Below are positions 35,039 through 45,195 of a DNA stretch of 64,000 bases, piece by piece (position 1 is the first letter of the stretch; each line of letters begins with the position of its first letter). The notes below the pieces were generated by a model, which worked only from the letters and a program-made list of their open reading frames with translations, was not told the DNA's origin and did not search any database. A program made the position numbers and the translations under genes. The stretch spans positions 682,001 to 746,000 of the forward strand of contig NZ_JAGXJY010000001.1 of NCBI RefSeq assembly GCF_019091085.1, read 5' to 3'. The stretch comes from Mesorhizobium sp. GbtcB19 (GTDB taxonomy: Bacteria > Pseudomonadota > Alphaproteobacteria > Rhizobiales > Rhizobiaceae).

Positions 35039-36697
35039 TCACGCCTTATCGAGCCAGACCTTGCCGAAGTCGTGCTCGTAGGTGGGGTGCATCGAGTGGT
35101 TCTTCACCTCGGGCTTGATGTTGATGTAGAGCTTGCGCCAGTAGGGCTGGATGATGATGCCGGAATCCTGCAGCGTCTGCTCGATGTCCTTCATCACAAC
35201 CTTGCGCTTCTCCGCATCGGCGATGCCGAGCGCCTCGTTCACCTTCTTGTCGAAGTCCGGGTTGGCGTAAGCCGTCTCGTTCCAGGCTTCGCCGCTGCGA
35301 TAGGCGATGGCGATGACCTGGATGCCCAGCGGACGCATGTTCCAGTTGGTTTCCGAGAACGGATACTTGGTCCAGTCGTTCCAGAAGGTCGAGCTCGGCA
35401 GCACGGTGCGCTTCACCTTGATGCCGGCTTCGCGCAGCTGGGCGGCGATCGCGTCCGTGGTGTTCTTGTGGTAGTCCTCGTCGTTGCTGATCAGCTCGTG
35501 CTCGAAATCGATCTGGCCGGCTTCCGTCAGCATCTGCTTGGCCTTGGCGATGTCGCGCTTGACCTCCGGCAGCTTGACGTATTCCGGATGGATCGGCGAG
35601 ACGTGGTGGTTTTCGGCCGCCGTGCCGGCATTGCCGTAGCCGAGTTGCAGCACGGTGGCGTTGTCGACGGCAAGCAACATCGCCTGACGAACCTTCTGGT
35701 CGTCATAGGGCTTCTTGGTGACGTTGAAGCGCGACACCACGGTGGCCGCCGTCACGACTTCCGATACCGGAGCGCCGACATCGGCGATGATCTTGATGTA
35801 GTCGGCGGTCGTTTCGTGGTTGGTCTGGACTTCGCCGGACTCGAAAGCCGAGACCGTCGCAGCCGGATCGGTGCCGTAGTCGATGAACTCGACGCCGTCG
35901 AGGAAGGCTTCGCCCTGCCACCACTTGCCGGTCGTGCGGCGCTTGTAGACCACCTTCTGGCCGACGTCGTACGAGACCAGCTCGAACGGACCGGTGCCGA
36001 TCGGGCAGTTCTTGAAGTTGGCGCCCTTCTCGTCGAAGCTCTTGTGCACGACCAGTGCCGGATAGTCGCACAGGTTCGGGATGATGGCGATGTCGGGCTT
36101 GGTCAGCTTGAGCTTGACCGTCATGTCGTCGACCTTGACGACGGCGCCGTCGCGCAGCTTCTTGGTCTTCTCGTCGACGAGCGTGCCGAGGCGGCCTGGC
36201 ATCGAATTGCCTTCCACCGCCTTGTCGGCCCAGCGCGTGAAATTGTTGACCACGTCGTCGGCGGTGAACTTGTCGCCATTGTTCCATTCGACGCCCGGCC
36301 GCACATGCAGCGTGTATTCGGTGGCGTCGTCATTGATGTCCCAGCTCGCCAGCAGATACGGCGCGAAGGTGTATTCCTTGGTGTATTTCACCAGCGGCTC
36401 GAGCGCCTGGCGCTCGGCATTGGAGATTTCGGACCAGTCGGCGGTGCGCGGATCCTTCGGGTCCTTGACCGACATCGCGACCTTCAGGACGCCGCCCTTC
36501 TTGCCCTGCACGTCCTCGGCCCTGGCCGGGGTCGGATCGGCGAGGCCGAGCATACCATAGGCCATTGCCGTCGATGCGCCGAAGACGCTGGCCAAAGCCA
36601 GAAATTCGCGGCGGTCCACCCCTCCCGATTTGGCGTCTTCGGCCATTTTCAGGATGTGATCCGGAACGCGATCACCATTGCTCTTATAGATTGCCAT
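35039..36697 (-). CDS. ABC transporter substrate-binding protein (family 5), Tat-exported
   Basis: A 552-residue SBP_bac_5 protein. The signal has a twin arginine at 29-30 (VDRREFLAL) after an unusually long n-region, then a hydrophobic stretch ending PARA, so export through Tat is likely. The family binds peptides, nickel, opines or other solutes; the ligand is not evident. It is the first gene of the importer operon, with 149 bp before the permeases. No regulator is adjacent. Confidence 0.88.
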   Translation of the reverse strand: MAIYKSNGDRVPDHILKMAEDAKSGGVDRREFLALASVFGASTAMAYGMLGLADPTPARAEDVQGKKGGVLKVAMSVKDPKDPRTADWSEISNAERQALEPLVKYTKEYTFAPYLLASWDINDDATEYTLHVRPGVEWNNGDKFTADDVVNNFTRWADKAVEGNSMPGRLGTLVDEKTKKLRDGAVVKVDDMTVKLKLTKPDIAIIPNLCDYPALVVHKSFDEKGANFKNCPIGTGPFELVSYDVGQKVVYKRRTTGKWWQGEAFLDGVEFIDYGTDPAATVSAFESGEVQTNHETTADYIKIIADVGAPVSEVVTAATVVSRFNVTKKPYDDQKVRQAMLLAVDNATVLQLGYGNAGTAAENHHVSPIHPEYVKLPEVKRDIAKAKQMLTEAGQIDFEHELISNDEDYHKNTTDAIAAQLREAGIKVKRTVLPSSTFWNDWTKYPFSETNWNMRPLGIQVIAIAYRSGEAWNETAYANPDFDKKVNEALGIADAEKRKVVMKDIEQTLQDSGIIIQPYWRKLYINIKPEVKNHSMHPTYEHDFGKVWLDKA

Positions 36698-36926
36698 GAC
36701 TTACTCCCATTGTTGGCTTTCCGCCTTTTAACATTCCGCATCCAGACCGCGTTGTCAAAGACGGTTTGGGGCAGGAACATGTTAGGGAATGTGCATCTTT
36801 GGGTACAACCCGGTTCGCGCGATAGCGACAGTCTTGACGCAAATTTGCTAGCGCGACGCGATTTCCGAAAAAATCGCCACGGGCGATTAAATCAATACAT
36901 TTTATAAGGATAAGAGCGGCGCGGCC

Positions 36927-39900
36927 TCAGTATTCGCGTTCGTAAAAGACGCCGCCCTTTGCTTCGCCGGCGTCATTGGCCTCGCCGCGCAGCTTCACGC
37001 CGCGGCCGACATTGAGGTCGATGGTCGCCTTGCCGGAGCCCGGCTTGTCGCCCTTCTGGATGGTCACATAGGTGCGGTCGTTGAGGTACTTGCCGGCCGA
37101 AACGGCGGTGCCGCCCTTCTCGTCCGTCGTGACGTCGAGATCGTCGACGCCGATGGCGTTTTGCAGGTTCTCGAGCAGCGAGGTCGAACCGCCGACACCC
37201 GCCAGCTGCGCCGCGGCGCTCGCAAGCTGCGCGATCTGCAGCGGCGACAGCTTGGACATGGATTGACCGAAGATGAGCTGCGCCAGCACCTCGTCCTGCG
37301 GCAGCGCCGGCACGGAAGAGAAGGTGAACTTCGGATTGGTCGCCTCGCCCGATACCACGATGGTGACCGTCGCGCTGCTGGTCGTCGTCGTCGCCGTCAT
37401 GTTGAGATAGGGCACCAGCGAACCCTGGAACCCGATCGTGCCCTCGGTGAAGGTCAGCCGCTTGGCCAGGATGGTCAGCCGCCCGCGCTGCAGCGTGAAG
37501 GTGCCGATCGCCTGCGGCGACGAGGCCGGGCCGGTCAGTTTCAGCGAGCCGCCAAGCTCGGCGTCGACGCCCCTGCCCTGGATGAAGATCTGGTTGGGCG
37601 CGTTGACCGTCACATCGAGGGCAAGACCGCTGCCGCCATTGCTGCTGCCGCTGGCCGTCGCCGGCCGAAGCGCCTTGTCCTGCGCCCGGACGGCAGCCGG
37701 CGCGTTCCTGTGCTTCACATCCAATTCCGAGAGCGAGGCCGGCAGCCTGTCCGGGACGGTGATGACCGTTCTTGCCAGATTGATCGTGCCGGCAACCACC
37801 GGCGCCGAAACCAGCGGTCCTTTGATGGTCAGGTCGCCGCCGAGATTGGCGGTCACCACCCGGCCGTCGGTATAGCGGCCGTCGGTGAGCTTGATCGCGA
37901 GATCGGCCGGAAAACCCTGCGCCGGATTGATGCCGACCGTGCCGCTCGCCGACAGGCTGCCGCGCGTCGACAGCGTTCCGGTCAGGCGGGTGATCCTGGC
38001 GGCGCCGCCGCCGATCGAAACATCGGCCGCGATGTCGTTGACCGCGAGGCCCGAACGCGCGTCGATCAGGCGTGCGCCGGAAGTGTTGACCGTTCCGCCG
38101 ATCACCGGCGACGACGCCGGACCGCGCACTTGCACGTTGACATTGGCCGTTCCGGTCAGCCCCAACCCCTGCGCGGCAAGTTTCGCGGCAAGGAAGGAGA
38201 ACGGCACCTTGCCGTTGAAGTCGAGCACCAGCGCCGGCGTGCCAGCGGTCGTTACCGAACCGCCGCCTTTGAGGCCAAGGCCGGCGCCGTCGCTGATATT
38301 GGCGTCGAAGGCGAGCTTGTTGCCGGCGAAGGTTCCCGACGAAGACACGTTCATGCCGCCGAGCCCTGCCCCGCGCGTTTGAGAGGTCTGCACACCGGAA
38401 GCGTCGATGTTGAAGGCGACCGACGGGTTCGCCGGCGCGCCGGTCACCTTGACCGTCCCCGAAATCGAGCCGGCCGCGTCGAGCCCCTTCGAAAAACTGT
38501 TGGCGAGCGAGATCGGCACCTTGGCCAGATTGGCGTTGATGTCGAGCGCCTGCGCGACCTTGCCCGTCACCGTCGCCGTGCCGCCGCCAAGGTTGAGCAC
38601 CAGCCGGTCGAGCGTCGTCACGCCGTTGGCGATAGTCACCGTCGAGGCCTGGGCGATCGCCGCCTTGATGCCCTGCACGGTCGCTTCGCCGGACGACAGC
38701 TGGATCGTCGTCGTGCCGTTGGCGACCTTCACCCGGCCGGCGGCCTTCGCCGGAATGTTCTTGACGGTGGCGCCGCCCGAAAAGCCGGTCCAGTCGCCGT
38801 CCCGCTTCAGATTGACATCGATGCCGGTGACGGCGGTGCCGCCGGAAGTGACGCTTTCGGCCCGCACCGTGCCGACGATGACGGGCGCTGCCATATAGTT
38901 CGTGATCTGCGCGTCGATGGCGACGTTCTTGGCGGAGAGGTCGCCGCGCTTGATGGCCGAGGTGTTCGCCTTGACCACGACGTCTGCGCCGTTGGCGGTC
39001 TTGGAGAAGGCGATCGTGCCGCGCACATTGCCCTCGGCCTTTTCCAAAGCGAGCGCGGCCAGCGGTCCGATATCGGGCAGGTCGAGCGAAACCGTGCCGA
39101 CCGGCACGAAAGCATCGTCGAGCGCCAGATCGCCCGAAATCTTGTTCGGGCCGAGCGACAGCAAAAGCCCGTTGATCGCGCGGCTGCCATTGGTGGTGGC
39201 GAGCACAGCGCTGCCTTGCAGGTTTTGCCCGGCGACATTGCCGGTGAGCTGCACATTGGCGGCTGGATTGGCGGCATCGGCCTTGCCGGTAGCCGTCAGC
39301 TTCAGCCCGGTGATCTCGCGCGCCGCCACCAGGAGCCGGTCGCTGTCCACCGTCATCGACAGGTCGGGCGCGGTGACCGGGCCTTGCGCGTTCAGGGCAA
39401 AGGCGATGGCGCCCTTGGCGTCTTTCGACAGCAGCGACACGTCGCTCAACGCACCCCTGATGTCGGCGGCGAGCTTGCCGTCAACAAGGCTCGCCTGCCC
39501 GTTGGCGCTGAGCGCGCCCGAATTGAGCTTCAAGCCGTCGACATTGACATTGCCGTTGGCATCGCGCTTCAGCGCGGCGCTCAGCTTCGCGGTCTCACCG
39601 AGCATGCCGCGCGCCGCCGCCGGCAGGGCGGAAGACACAACATCGGCCGTCATATTGAGGTCGACGGCGCCGTCGCCCAGCGATATCCGGCCGGCGACCT
39701 GGCTGTTGAGCGCATCGCTTCTGAGTGAGCCGCTGTTGACGGCGACCGCATCGGTCGTCAGGCGGCCATTGACGTTGGCAGTGACCTTGCCGGCAATCAG
39801 CGGCGCGATCATCGGATTGTCGAGGGCGACCCTGTCCACCGACACCGTGCCGGAAACCGGGCCGGCTCGCCCCTTGAGGTCGAAGGCGTCCGAATGCAGC

Positions 39901-42900
39901 GCCAAGGTGAGACCATCCACCTTCGCCTGGCTGGCGGCAATCGAGGGTAGAATAGCGGACACATCAAGCCGCGCCTGCGTGCTTTCGCCCGCCATCTTTG
40001 CCGACAACGACTGGACCTCGACTTTGACCGGGCTCTCGGCGCTGCCGACCGTCAGCGGCAGGCTGGGTCCGGACGACGTAAGGTCGAGCGAGAAATCGCT
40101 GGCGCCGTTGGGGTTGAGTGTGCCGGCAGCCTTGCCTGAAATCTTGTCACCTGAAAGCGTGGCGTGGTCCAGGGCCACGCCGCCGGAAAGCGTATAAGTG
40201 CCGGCGGCATCGAGATCGAGCGGCCCGAGCCCCGCCTGGCGTGTCTGGCTGGTCTCGGCGCCCGCCACCTTGGCGTCGAACTGGATGTCGGGATTGGAGG
40301 AAGGACCCGTCACGTGCGCCGTGCCCTCCACGGTTCCGGCTCCGTCGAGGCCAGGCACGAAATCATTGGCCAGCGCCACCGGCAGGTTCGCGAGATTGGC
40401 CGTCAGGTCGAGGGTCTGACCGGCGCTGCCCGAAACCGTCGCCGAACCGCCGCCGAGATTGAGCGCGAGCTTCTCGATTGTGGTCACGCCATTGGCGATG
40501 GAAAGGCTGGAAGGCTCGGCGATGGCCGCCTTGATGCCACGCACCGTCGCCTCGCCGGAAGCGATTTCCACGCTGGTCGTGCCGTTGGCGATCTTCACGC
40601 GGCCGGTGGCGGTGGCCGGAATGCCGGAGGCGGTGGCGCCGCCGGTAAAATTGGTCCAGTCGCCGTCGCGCTTCAAATCGATGCCGATGCCGCTGATGAC
40701 CGTGCTGCCGGACGTCACGCTATCGGCCTTGATCGTACCCGAGATCGCCGGCCCCCTCAGATAGTTGGCGATCAGCGCGTTGACGGTGATGGCTTTTGCC
40801 GCCAGATCGCCACGCGCGATCGAGGTGCTGGCCGCGTTGATGGTGACGGTCGGCGCCTCGCCCTCCTTGGCGAAGGCGATCGTGCCGTTGATGTCGCCGG
40901 TCGCCGTCTGATCCGCCAGCGCCGCGAGCGGCCCGATATCGGGCACGGCAAGCGTCAGCGTGCCGAGCGGCAGGAACTTGTCGTCGAGCGCGAGATCGCC
41001 CGAGACCTTGTTGTCGCCGAGCGCCAGGGTCAGGCCCTTGATCGACCGCTTGCCGTCGGCCGTCACCAGCGAGGCCGCGATATCGAGCGCCTGCCCCTCG
41101 GCGCTGCCGGTGAGCGAGATTTCGGCAGACGGGTTGGCGACATCGGCCTTGCCCTTGGCCGAGAGCTTGATGTCCTTCACCGTGCGGCCGGCCGCCGTCA
41201 GGCTGGCGCTGTCGGCTGAGACCGTGAAATCCGGCGCCAGGCGCGGACCGCTTGCGCTCAGCGCGAAATTGACCCCGCCGGCGAGCGGTGTGCCGGCGAG
41301 CGACGACAGCGGCGAGACGTCGCCCAACGTGCCCTTCACGCTGGCCTGGATGTCCGCTCCTTGCATGCTGCCGGTGCCGCTGGCGCTCAGCGAGCCGGAG
41401 GTGAGTTCAAGCGAATTGGCGGCGAACGCGCCCTGCGGATCGCGGGTCGCGGTCGCCGAAAACCTCACCCGCTCGCCGAGCAGCGAGCTGATCTGCGGCG
41501 GCAATGCCTTGGAGACGGCGTCGGCATTCATCTTCAGCGTCATCGACAGATCGGCGAGCGACACATCCGCCGTCAGCGCGGCATTGAGCGCGTCGCTGCG
41601 CAAATTGCCCTTCTCGATCGCCACGTTCTCGCGGCTGATCGTGCCGGAAAGATCGGCCGAGAGCTTGCCGGTCACCATGGGCGCCAGCGTCGCCACATCG
41701 GTCTTAAGGCCGGCGGCGGCGAGGTTGACGCTGACCGGGCCGCTGCGGTTCGCGACGTCGAAGCCGTCCGAGTGGATCGTGCCCGTCACATTGTTGAGCT
41801 GCGTGCCGCCGACGGCCACCGAGGTAAGGGACGCGCCGATATCGACCATCGGTGCCTTGCCGTCCCCGAAGACACGCGCCGTTGCCTTTTCGACCGCGAC
41901 CAGGATCGGCGCGGCGCTGTTGCCGACATCGATGGTGACCGGCTTGTCCTTGGCGGAGAGCTCGACGGCCAGGTCGCTTGCGCCCTTCGGATCGACATTG
42001 CCGGTCGCGGTGCCGTGCACGGAGTCGCTCTCTATCGTGGCTTGCTCGATATCAACGCCGCCCGAAATGGTCGCCGTTCCAGCGACATCGAAGCTCGTCT
42101 TGCCGGCAAACAGCGACTTTATCTTCTCGGGCAGGAAATCTTCGAACTGGCCGTCGCCCTTGGCCTCGATACGGTGGCCCTTGTCGGTGAGCTGATGCCG
42201 GCCGGTCAGCTGGCTGATGATCTGGCCATCAACCATGAAGGTGCCGACGCCGCTCCAGTTGGCTAGAGGTCCGCTGCCGGTCACGACGATGTTGACAGGC
42301 GGCGCGTTCGGCAACTTCAGCAAATTGGCGATGATGCCGCCGGCCGGCTCCGATGCCTTGAGATCGAGGTCGAGCTTGTTGTCGGTTGGCGCGAAATGGA
42401 TTTTGGCGTCGACATTGCCTTGCTTGCCGTCATGGCGGCTGACGTTGAGCACGCTCTCGACTGCCAGCGGCGACGGATCGGCCTTGAGCGAGCCCTTGGC
42501 GGCCAGTTCGGCAATACCGCTGCCGGCAAGCTCCTGGCCGAGCGCGATCTCCGGCAGGTCGATCGCTTTGACGTCGATCGACAACGGCAGGCTGCTCGAA
42601 CCGCCTTGCGAGGGCTGCTGGCTCGGCTGCGGCAGCCGCGCCAGCTCGATGCGCTCGGCGGCAAGGCGGTCGGCGTTGAAATTCCGGGAGAGCAGCGCCG
42701 TCGGCGACCAGTCGAGCGCCACCTTGCGCGCCACCATCCAGGGGCCCGCACGGTCTTCCAATACCACGTGGTCGACCCGAAGCTGACCCGACCAGATGCC
42801 TTCGATGCCGCTGACCGTCACCTTGCGGTCCTCGCTCGAAGCCATCCTCGAAATCAGGCTGGCGAGGTTCTGGCGGCCGCCTTCGGTGCCGGTCAAAACG

Positions 42901-42980
42901 ACAAGCGCGCCGATCGCCACGACCAGCAAAAGAAGCAGCGTGTAAAGGCAGATGCGGAGGATGCGCCAAAAGATCTTCAT
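36927..42980 (-). CDS. tamB: TamB-type translocation and assembly module protein
   Basis: A 2017-residue AsmA-like/TamB protein. An N-terminal transmembrane anchor (about 5-30) is followed by a very long beta-helical periplasmic domain built of repeating segments. The C-terminal DUF490/TamB domain ends with IDLNVGRGVKLRGEAND and a terminal aromatic-rich EREY. It bridges inner and outer membranes with TamA and is implicated in phospholipid transport and outer-membrane protein assembly. It is larger than E. coli TamB (about 1260), with internally duplicated blocks. It begins two bases after tamA ends. Confidence 0.92.
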   Translation of the reverse strand: MKIFWRILRICLYTLLLLLVVAIGALVVLTGTEGGRQNLASLISRMASSEDRKVTVSGIEGIWSGQLRVDHVVLEDRAGPWMVARKVALDWSPTALLSRNFNADRLAAERIELARLPQPSQQPSQGGSSSLPLSIDVKAIDLPEIALGQELAGSGIAELAAKGSLKADPSPLAVESVLNVSRHDGKQGNVDAKIHFAPTDNKLDLDLKASEPAGGIIANLLKLPNAPPVNIVVTGSGPLANWSGVGTFMVDGQIISQLTGRHQLTDKGHRIEAKGDGQFEDFLPEKIKSLFAGKTSFDVAGTATISGGVDIEQATIESDSVHGTATGNVDPKGASDLAVELSAKDKPVTIDVGNSAAPILVAVEKATARVFGDGKAPMVDIGASLTSVAVGGTQLNNVTGTIHSDGFDVANRSGPVSVNLAAAGLKTDVATLAPMVTGKLSADLSGTISRENVAIEKGNLRSDALNAALTADVSLADLSMTLKMNADAVSKALPPQISSLLGERVRFSATATRDPQGAFAANSLELTSGSLSASGTGSMQGADIQASVKGTLGDVSPLSSLAGTPLAGGVNFALSASGPRLAPDFTVSADSASLTAAGRTVKDIKLSAKGKADVANPSAEISLTGSAEGQALDIAASLVTADGKRSIKGLTLALGDNKVSGDLALDDKFLPLGTLTLAVPDIGPLAALADQTATGDINGTIAFAKEGEAPTVTINAASTSIARGDLAAKAITVNALIANYLRGPAISGTIKADSVTSGSTVISGIGIDLKRDGDWTNFTGGATASGIPATATGRVKIANGTTSVEIASGEATVRGIKAAIAEPSSLSIANGVTTIEKLALNLGGGSATVSGSAGQTLDLTANLANLPVALANDFVPGLDGAGTVEGTAHVTGPSSNPDIQFDAKVAGAETSQTRQAGLGPLDLDAAGTYTLSGGVALDHATLSGDKISGKAAGTLNPNGASDFSLDLTSSGPSLPLTVGSAESPVKVEVQSLSAKMAGESTQARLDVSAILPSIAASQAKVDGLTLALHSDAFDLKGRAGPVSGTVSVDRVALDNPMIAPLIAGKVTANVNGRLTTDAVAVNSGSLRSDALNSQVAGRISLGDGAVDLNMTADVVSSALPAAARGMLGETAKLSAALKRDANGNVNVDGLKLNSGALSANGQASLVDGKLAADIRGALSDVSLLSKDAKGAIAFALNAQGPVTAPDLSMTVDSDRLLVAAREITGLKLTATGKADAANPAANVQLTGNVAGQNLQGSAVLATTNGSRAINGLLLSLGPNKISGDLALDDAFVPVGTVSLDLPDIGPLAALALEKAEGNVRGTIAFSKTANGADVVVKANTSAIKRGDLSAKNVAIDAQITNYMAAPVIVGTVRAESVTSGGTAVTGIDVNLKRDGDWTGFSGGATVKNIPAKAAGRVKVANGTTTIQLSSGEATVQGIKAAIAQASTVTIANGVTTLDRLVLNLGGGTATVTGKVAQALDINANLAKVPISLANSFSKGLDAAGSISGTVKVTGAPANPSVAFNIDASGVQTSQTRGAGLGGMNVSSSGTFAGNKLAFDANISDGAGLGLKGGGSVTTAGTPALVLDFNGKVPFSFLAAKLAAQGLGLTGTANVNVQVRGPASSPVIGGTVNTSGARLIDARSGLAVNDIAADVSIGGGAARITRLTGTLSTRGSLSASGTVGINPAQGFPADLAIKLTDGRYTDGRVVTANLGGDLTIKGPLVSAPVVAGTINLARTVITVPDRLPASLSELDVKHRNAPAAVRAQDKALRPATASGSSNGGSGLALDVTVNAPNQIFIQGRGVDAELGGSLKLTGPASSPQAIGTFTLQRGRLTILAKRLTFTEGTIGFQGSLVPYLNMTATTTTSSATVTIVVSGEATNPKFTFSSVPALPQDEVLAQLIFGQSMSKLSPLQIAQLASAAAQLAGVGGSTSLLENLQNAIGVDDLDVTTDEKGGTAVSAGKYLNDRTYVTIQKGDKPGSGKATIDLNVGRGVKLRGEANDAGEAKGGVFYEREY

Positions 42981-42982
42981 CG

Positions 42983-44911
42983 TCAGAACGCCTGCCCGAT
43001 GCCGGCATAGATGCCGAAATGCGGATCGCCCGGATCGCGGTTGAGTGGCACCGCGGCGTCGATGCGCAGCGGCCCGAACGGCGTGATGTAGCGCAGGCCG
43101 ACGCCGGCGCCGACCTTCACATTCGAGAAATCGGGGAAGGATTTGGTCGAGACCGTGCCGGCATCGACGAACGGCACGATGCCGATCGAATCGGTGACGC
43201 CGATGCGCATCTCGACCGAGGTCTCGAAGAAGGACAGGCCGCCGATCGGCTGCCCGTTGATGTCCTTCGGGCCGATGCCCTGATAGGAATAGCCGCGCAC
43301 AGAACCGCCGCCGCCGGAATAGAAGCGCCGGTCGGCCGGCACGTTCTGCAGGCCGGTGCCGACGATCGAACCCAGCGTGGCGCGCTCGGCCAGCACGAAC
43401 CGGCTTGCCGTGTCCAGCGACTGGTAGGTGTAGCCCTCGCCCTTCAGCTTCAGGAAGGTCGCGCCATTCAATATGTCGTAGCTTGGCTCGGCATAGGCGA
43501 GGAAGCGGAAGCCTCTGGTCGGGTTGAGCTTGTTGTCGCGGCTGTCATAGACATATTGCAGCGGCACGCTGGCGATCAGATAGGTGTGCTTGCCGAAGGC
43601 GTCGGTGATCCTTGAATAGTCGAGGTCGAATTCGGCCGAGACCCGCTGCTTCTTGTCGAGGTCGTAGGAAACGCCGACGTCGCCCTTGACCGAGAAATGG
43701 TCATAGGCGTCGGGATGCTCGAACACCGTCTTGATGCCGGTGAAGAATTTCGACGTCGGCCCGAGCACGCCTGGCTTCTCGAACATGACGCCGGCATTGT
43801 AGTTGAGCGCGGAGATACTGTTGCTGCCGATGCCGCTGATCGAGCCGTCGATCCGCAGCTTCTCTGCCTGGCCGAACAGGTTGCGGTGTCCCCAATAGCC
43901 TTCGAGCCCCAGACCTTCGGTGTTCGAGACCGTGCCGCCGATGCCGAAATAGCGCGGCTTGCGCTCGCTGACCTGGACATCGATCGGGATGTTGCCGTTG
44001 GCGTCGAGGCTGTCGCCTTCCTTGATGGTCACGCTGTTGAAGACTTCGAGCCCGAGCAACCGGTCGCGGGCATCGTCGATTTCCTGCGGCGAATATTGCT
44101 TACCGCGCTGCAGGCCTGTCATGTACTCGGTGAAGCCGCGATCGACCTTCTCGGTGCCCTCGACCGTCGTGTCGCCATAGCCGGCGACCGGGCCGGCCGC
44201 CACCGTCAGCGTGACGTCCAGCGTCGAGCTGGCATGCTCGGCGACAATCTCGCGGTCCGTCACCTTGGCCAGCGGCCTGCCCTCGTCCTTCAGCGCCCGC
44301 ACGATCAGGGCTTCGGCCTTGAGCACGGCGCCGGAGCCTGCATCGCCGCCGGCGATCAGCCCGAAGTCGGCGCTCGCCAGCCCAGCGGCATCGCCTTTCA
44401 ACCGGATGTTGCCCAGTGTGAATTTCGCCCCAGGCGCGACGCTGACGACGACCGGTATGGGTTGCGGCCCCTTGAACTCGGCGTCCGGCGGCAAGTCGTC
44501 GATCGATTTGCCGTCGATCGTGATGGTGACCACGCCCTCGTAGCGGGCATCGGCGTAGAGCGCGGCGACGAGTTGCTCGCGGTCGCCGCGCGCCTTGGCC
44601 ATCAGGCCGAGCGATCCGGACACCGGATGGTCTTCGTCGTTTTTCAACGCCGAGGCGTTTTCGAGCTTCTTGACCAGATCCTTGTCGGCATCCGGCGCAT
44701 CGATGGTCACCGAATAGCGCAGCGGATCGACGATGTCGGCATCCTCGTCCTTGGACGAGCCCCAAAGCTTGATGCCGAAAATCTCGAAAGCCGCCGCCTG
44801 CCGCATTTCACCGGCCAGCAGGATCGAGCAGACGAGCGCGAAAAGCAGGGCGCGCGAAAGCCCGCGCCCTGGCGCGAACCCTCCTGACATCTGCGTTTCA
44901 TGCGCCGGCAT
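42983..44911 (-). CDS. tamA: TamA-type outer-membrane BamA-superfamily protein
   Basis: A 642-residue outer-membrane protein: signal sequence (cleavage near residue 40), POTRA domains (about 75-290), and a 16-strand beta-barrel C-terminal domain. The barrel ends with the GLRYITPFGPLRIDAAVPLN block and a terminal GIGQAF aromatic signature. The GGGGSVRGY motif near 555 is the conserved lid-lock segment. It works with TamB, encoded two bases downstream. A second in-frame ATG seven codons later is a possible start. Confidence 0.9.
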   Translation of the reverse strand: MPAHETQMSGGFAPGRGLSRALLFALVCSILLAGEMRQAAAFEIFGIKLWGSSKDEDADIVDPLRYSVTIDAPDADKDLVKKLENASALKNDEDHPVSGSLGLMAKARGDREQLVAALYADARYEGVVTITIDGKSIDDLPPDAEFKGPQPIPVVVSVAPGAKFTLGNIRLKGDAAGLASADFGLIAGGDAGSGAVLKAEALIVRALKDEGRPLAKVTDREIVAEHASSTLDVTLTVAAGPVAGYGDTTVEGTEKVDRGFTEYMTGLQRGKQYSPQEIDDARDRLLGLEVFNSVTIKEGDSLDANGNIPIDVQVSERKPRYFGIGGTVSNTEGLGLEGYWGHRNLFGQAEKLRIDGSISGIGSNSISALNYNAGVMFEKPGVLGPTSKFFTGIKTVFEHPDAYDHFSVKGDVGVSYDLDKKQRVSAEFDLDYSRITDAFGKHTYLIASVPLQYVYDSRDNKLNPTRGFRFLAYAEPSYDILNGATFLKLKGEGYTYQSLDTASRFVLAERATLGSIVGTGLQNVPADRRFYSGGGGSVRGYSYQGIGPKDINGQPIGGLSFFETSVEMRIGVTDSIGIVPFVDAGTVSTKSFPDFSNVKVGAGVGLRYITPFGPLRIDAAVPLNRDPGDPHFGIYAGIGQAF

Positions 44912-45195
44912 TAAGACAACCTAGTCGACAAAACTAAAATTGGAATGAAGTTCCAAATCGTTCGTAAAGGGGCCACAATCCAATTGTCTGAAATAGTCCG
45001 GGCTTGGAATTCACACCTTTTGCATTTTCGCAAGAAAGTGTGATCCGTCTCACAGAGGTTATGTCGAGATACCGGCCTTTGGCCGGCATGGAAACCGTTT
45101 GCGGGTGAAAAACCTGCAGCGTTCCGGGCGTTGACAAGCCTGAGCGAAGCTTGATCATGCCTGGACGCTGGCAACGTCTGGAGGGTGATGTGGCA

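Noticed and set aside
37161..39728. 855-codon frame antisense to tamB
   Set aside because: Arg/Asp/Gly-rich without motifs; mirror of the repetitive tamB coding sequence.
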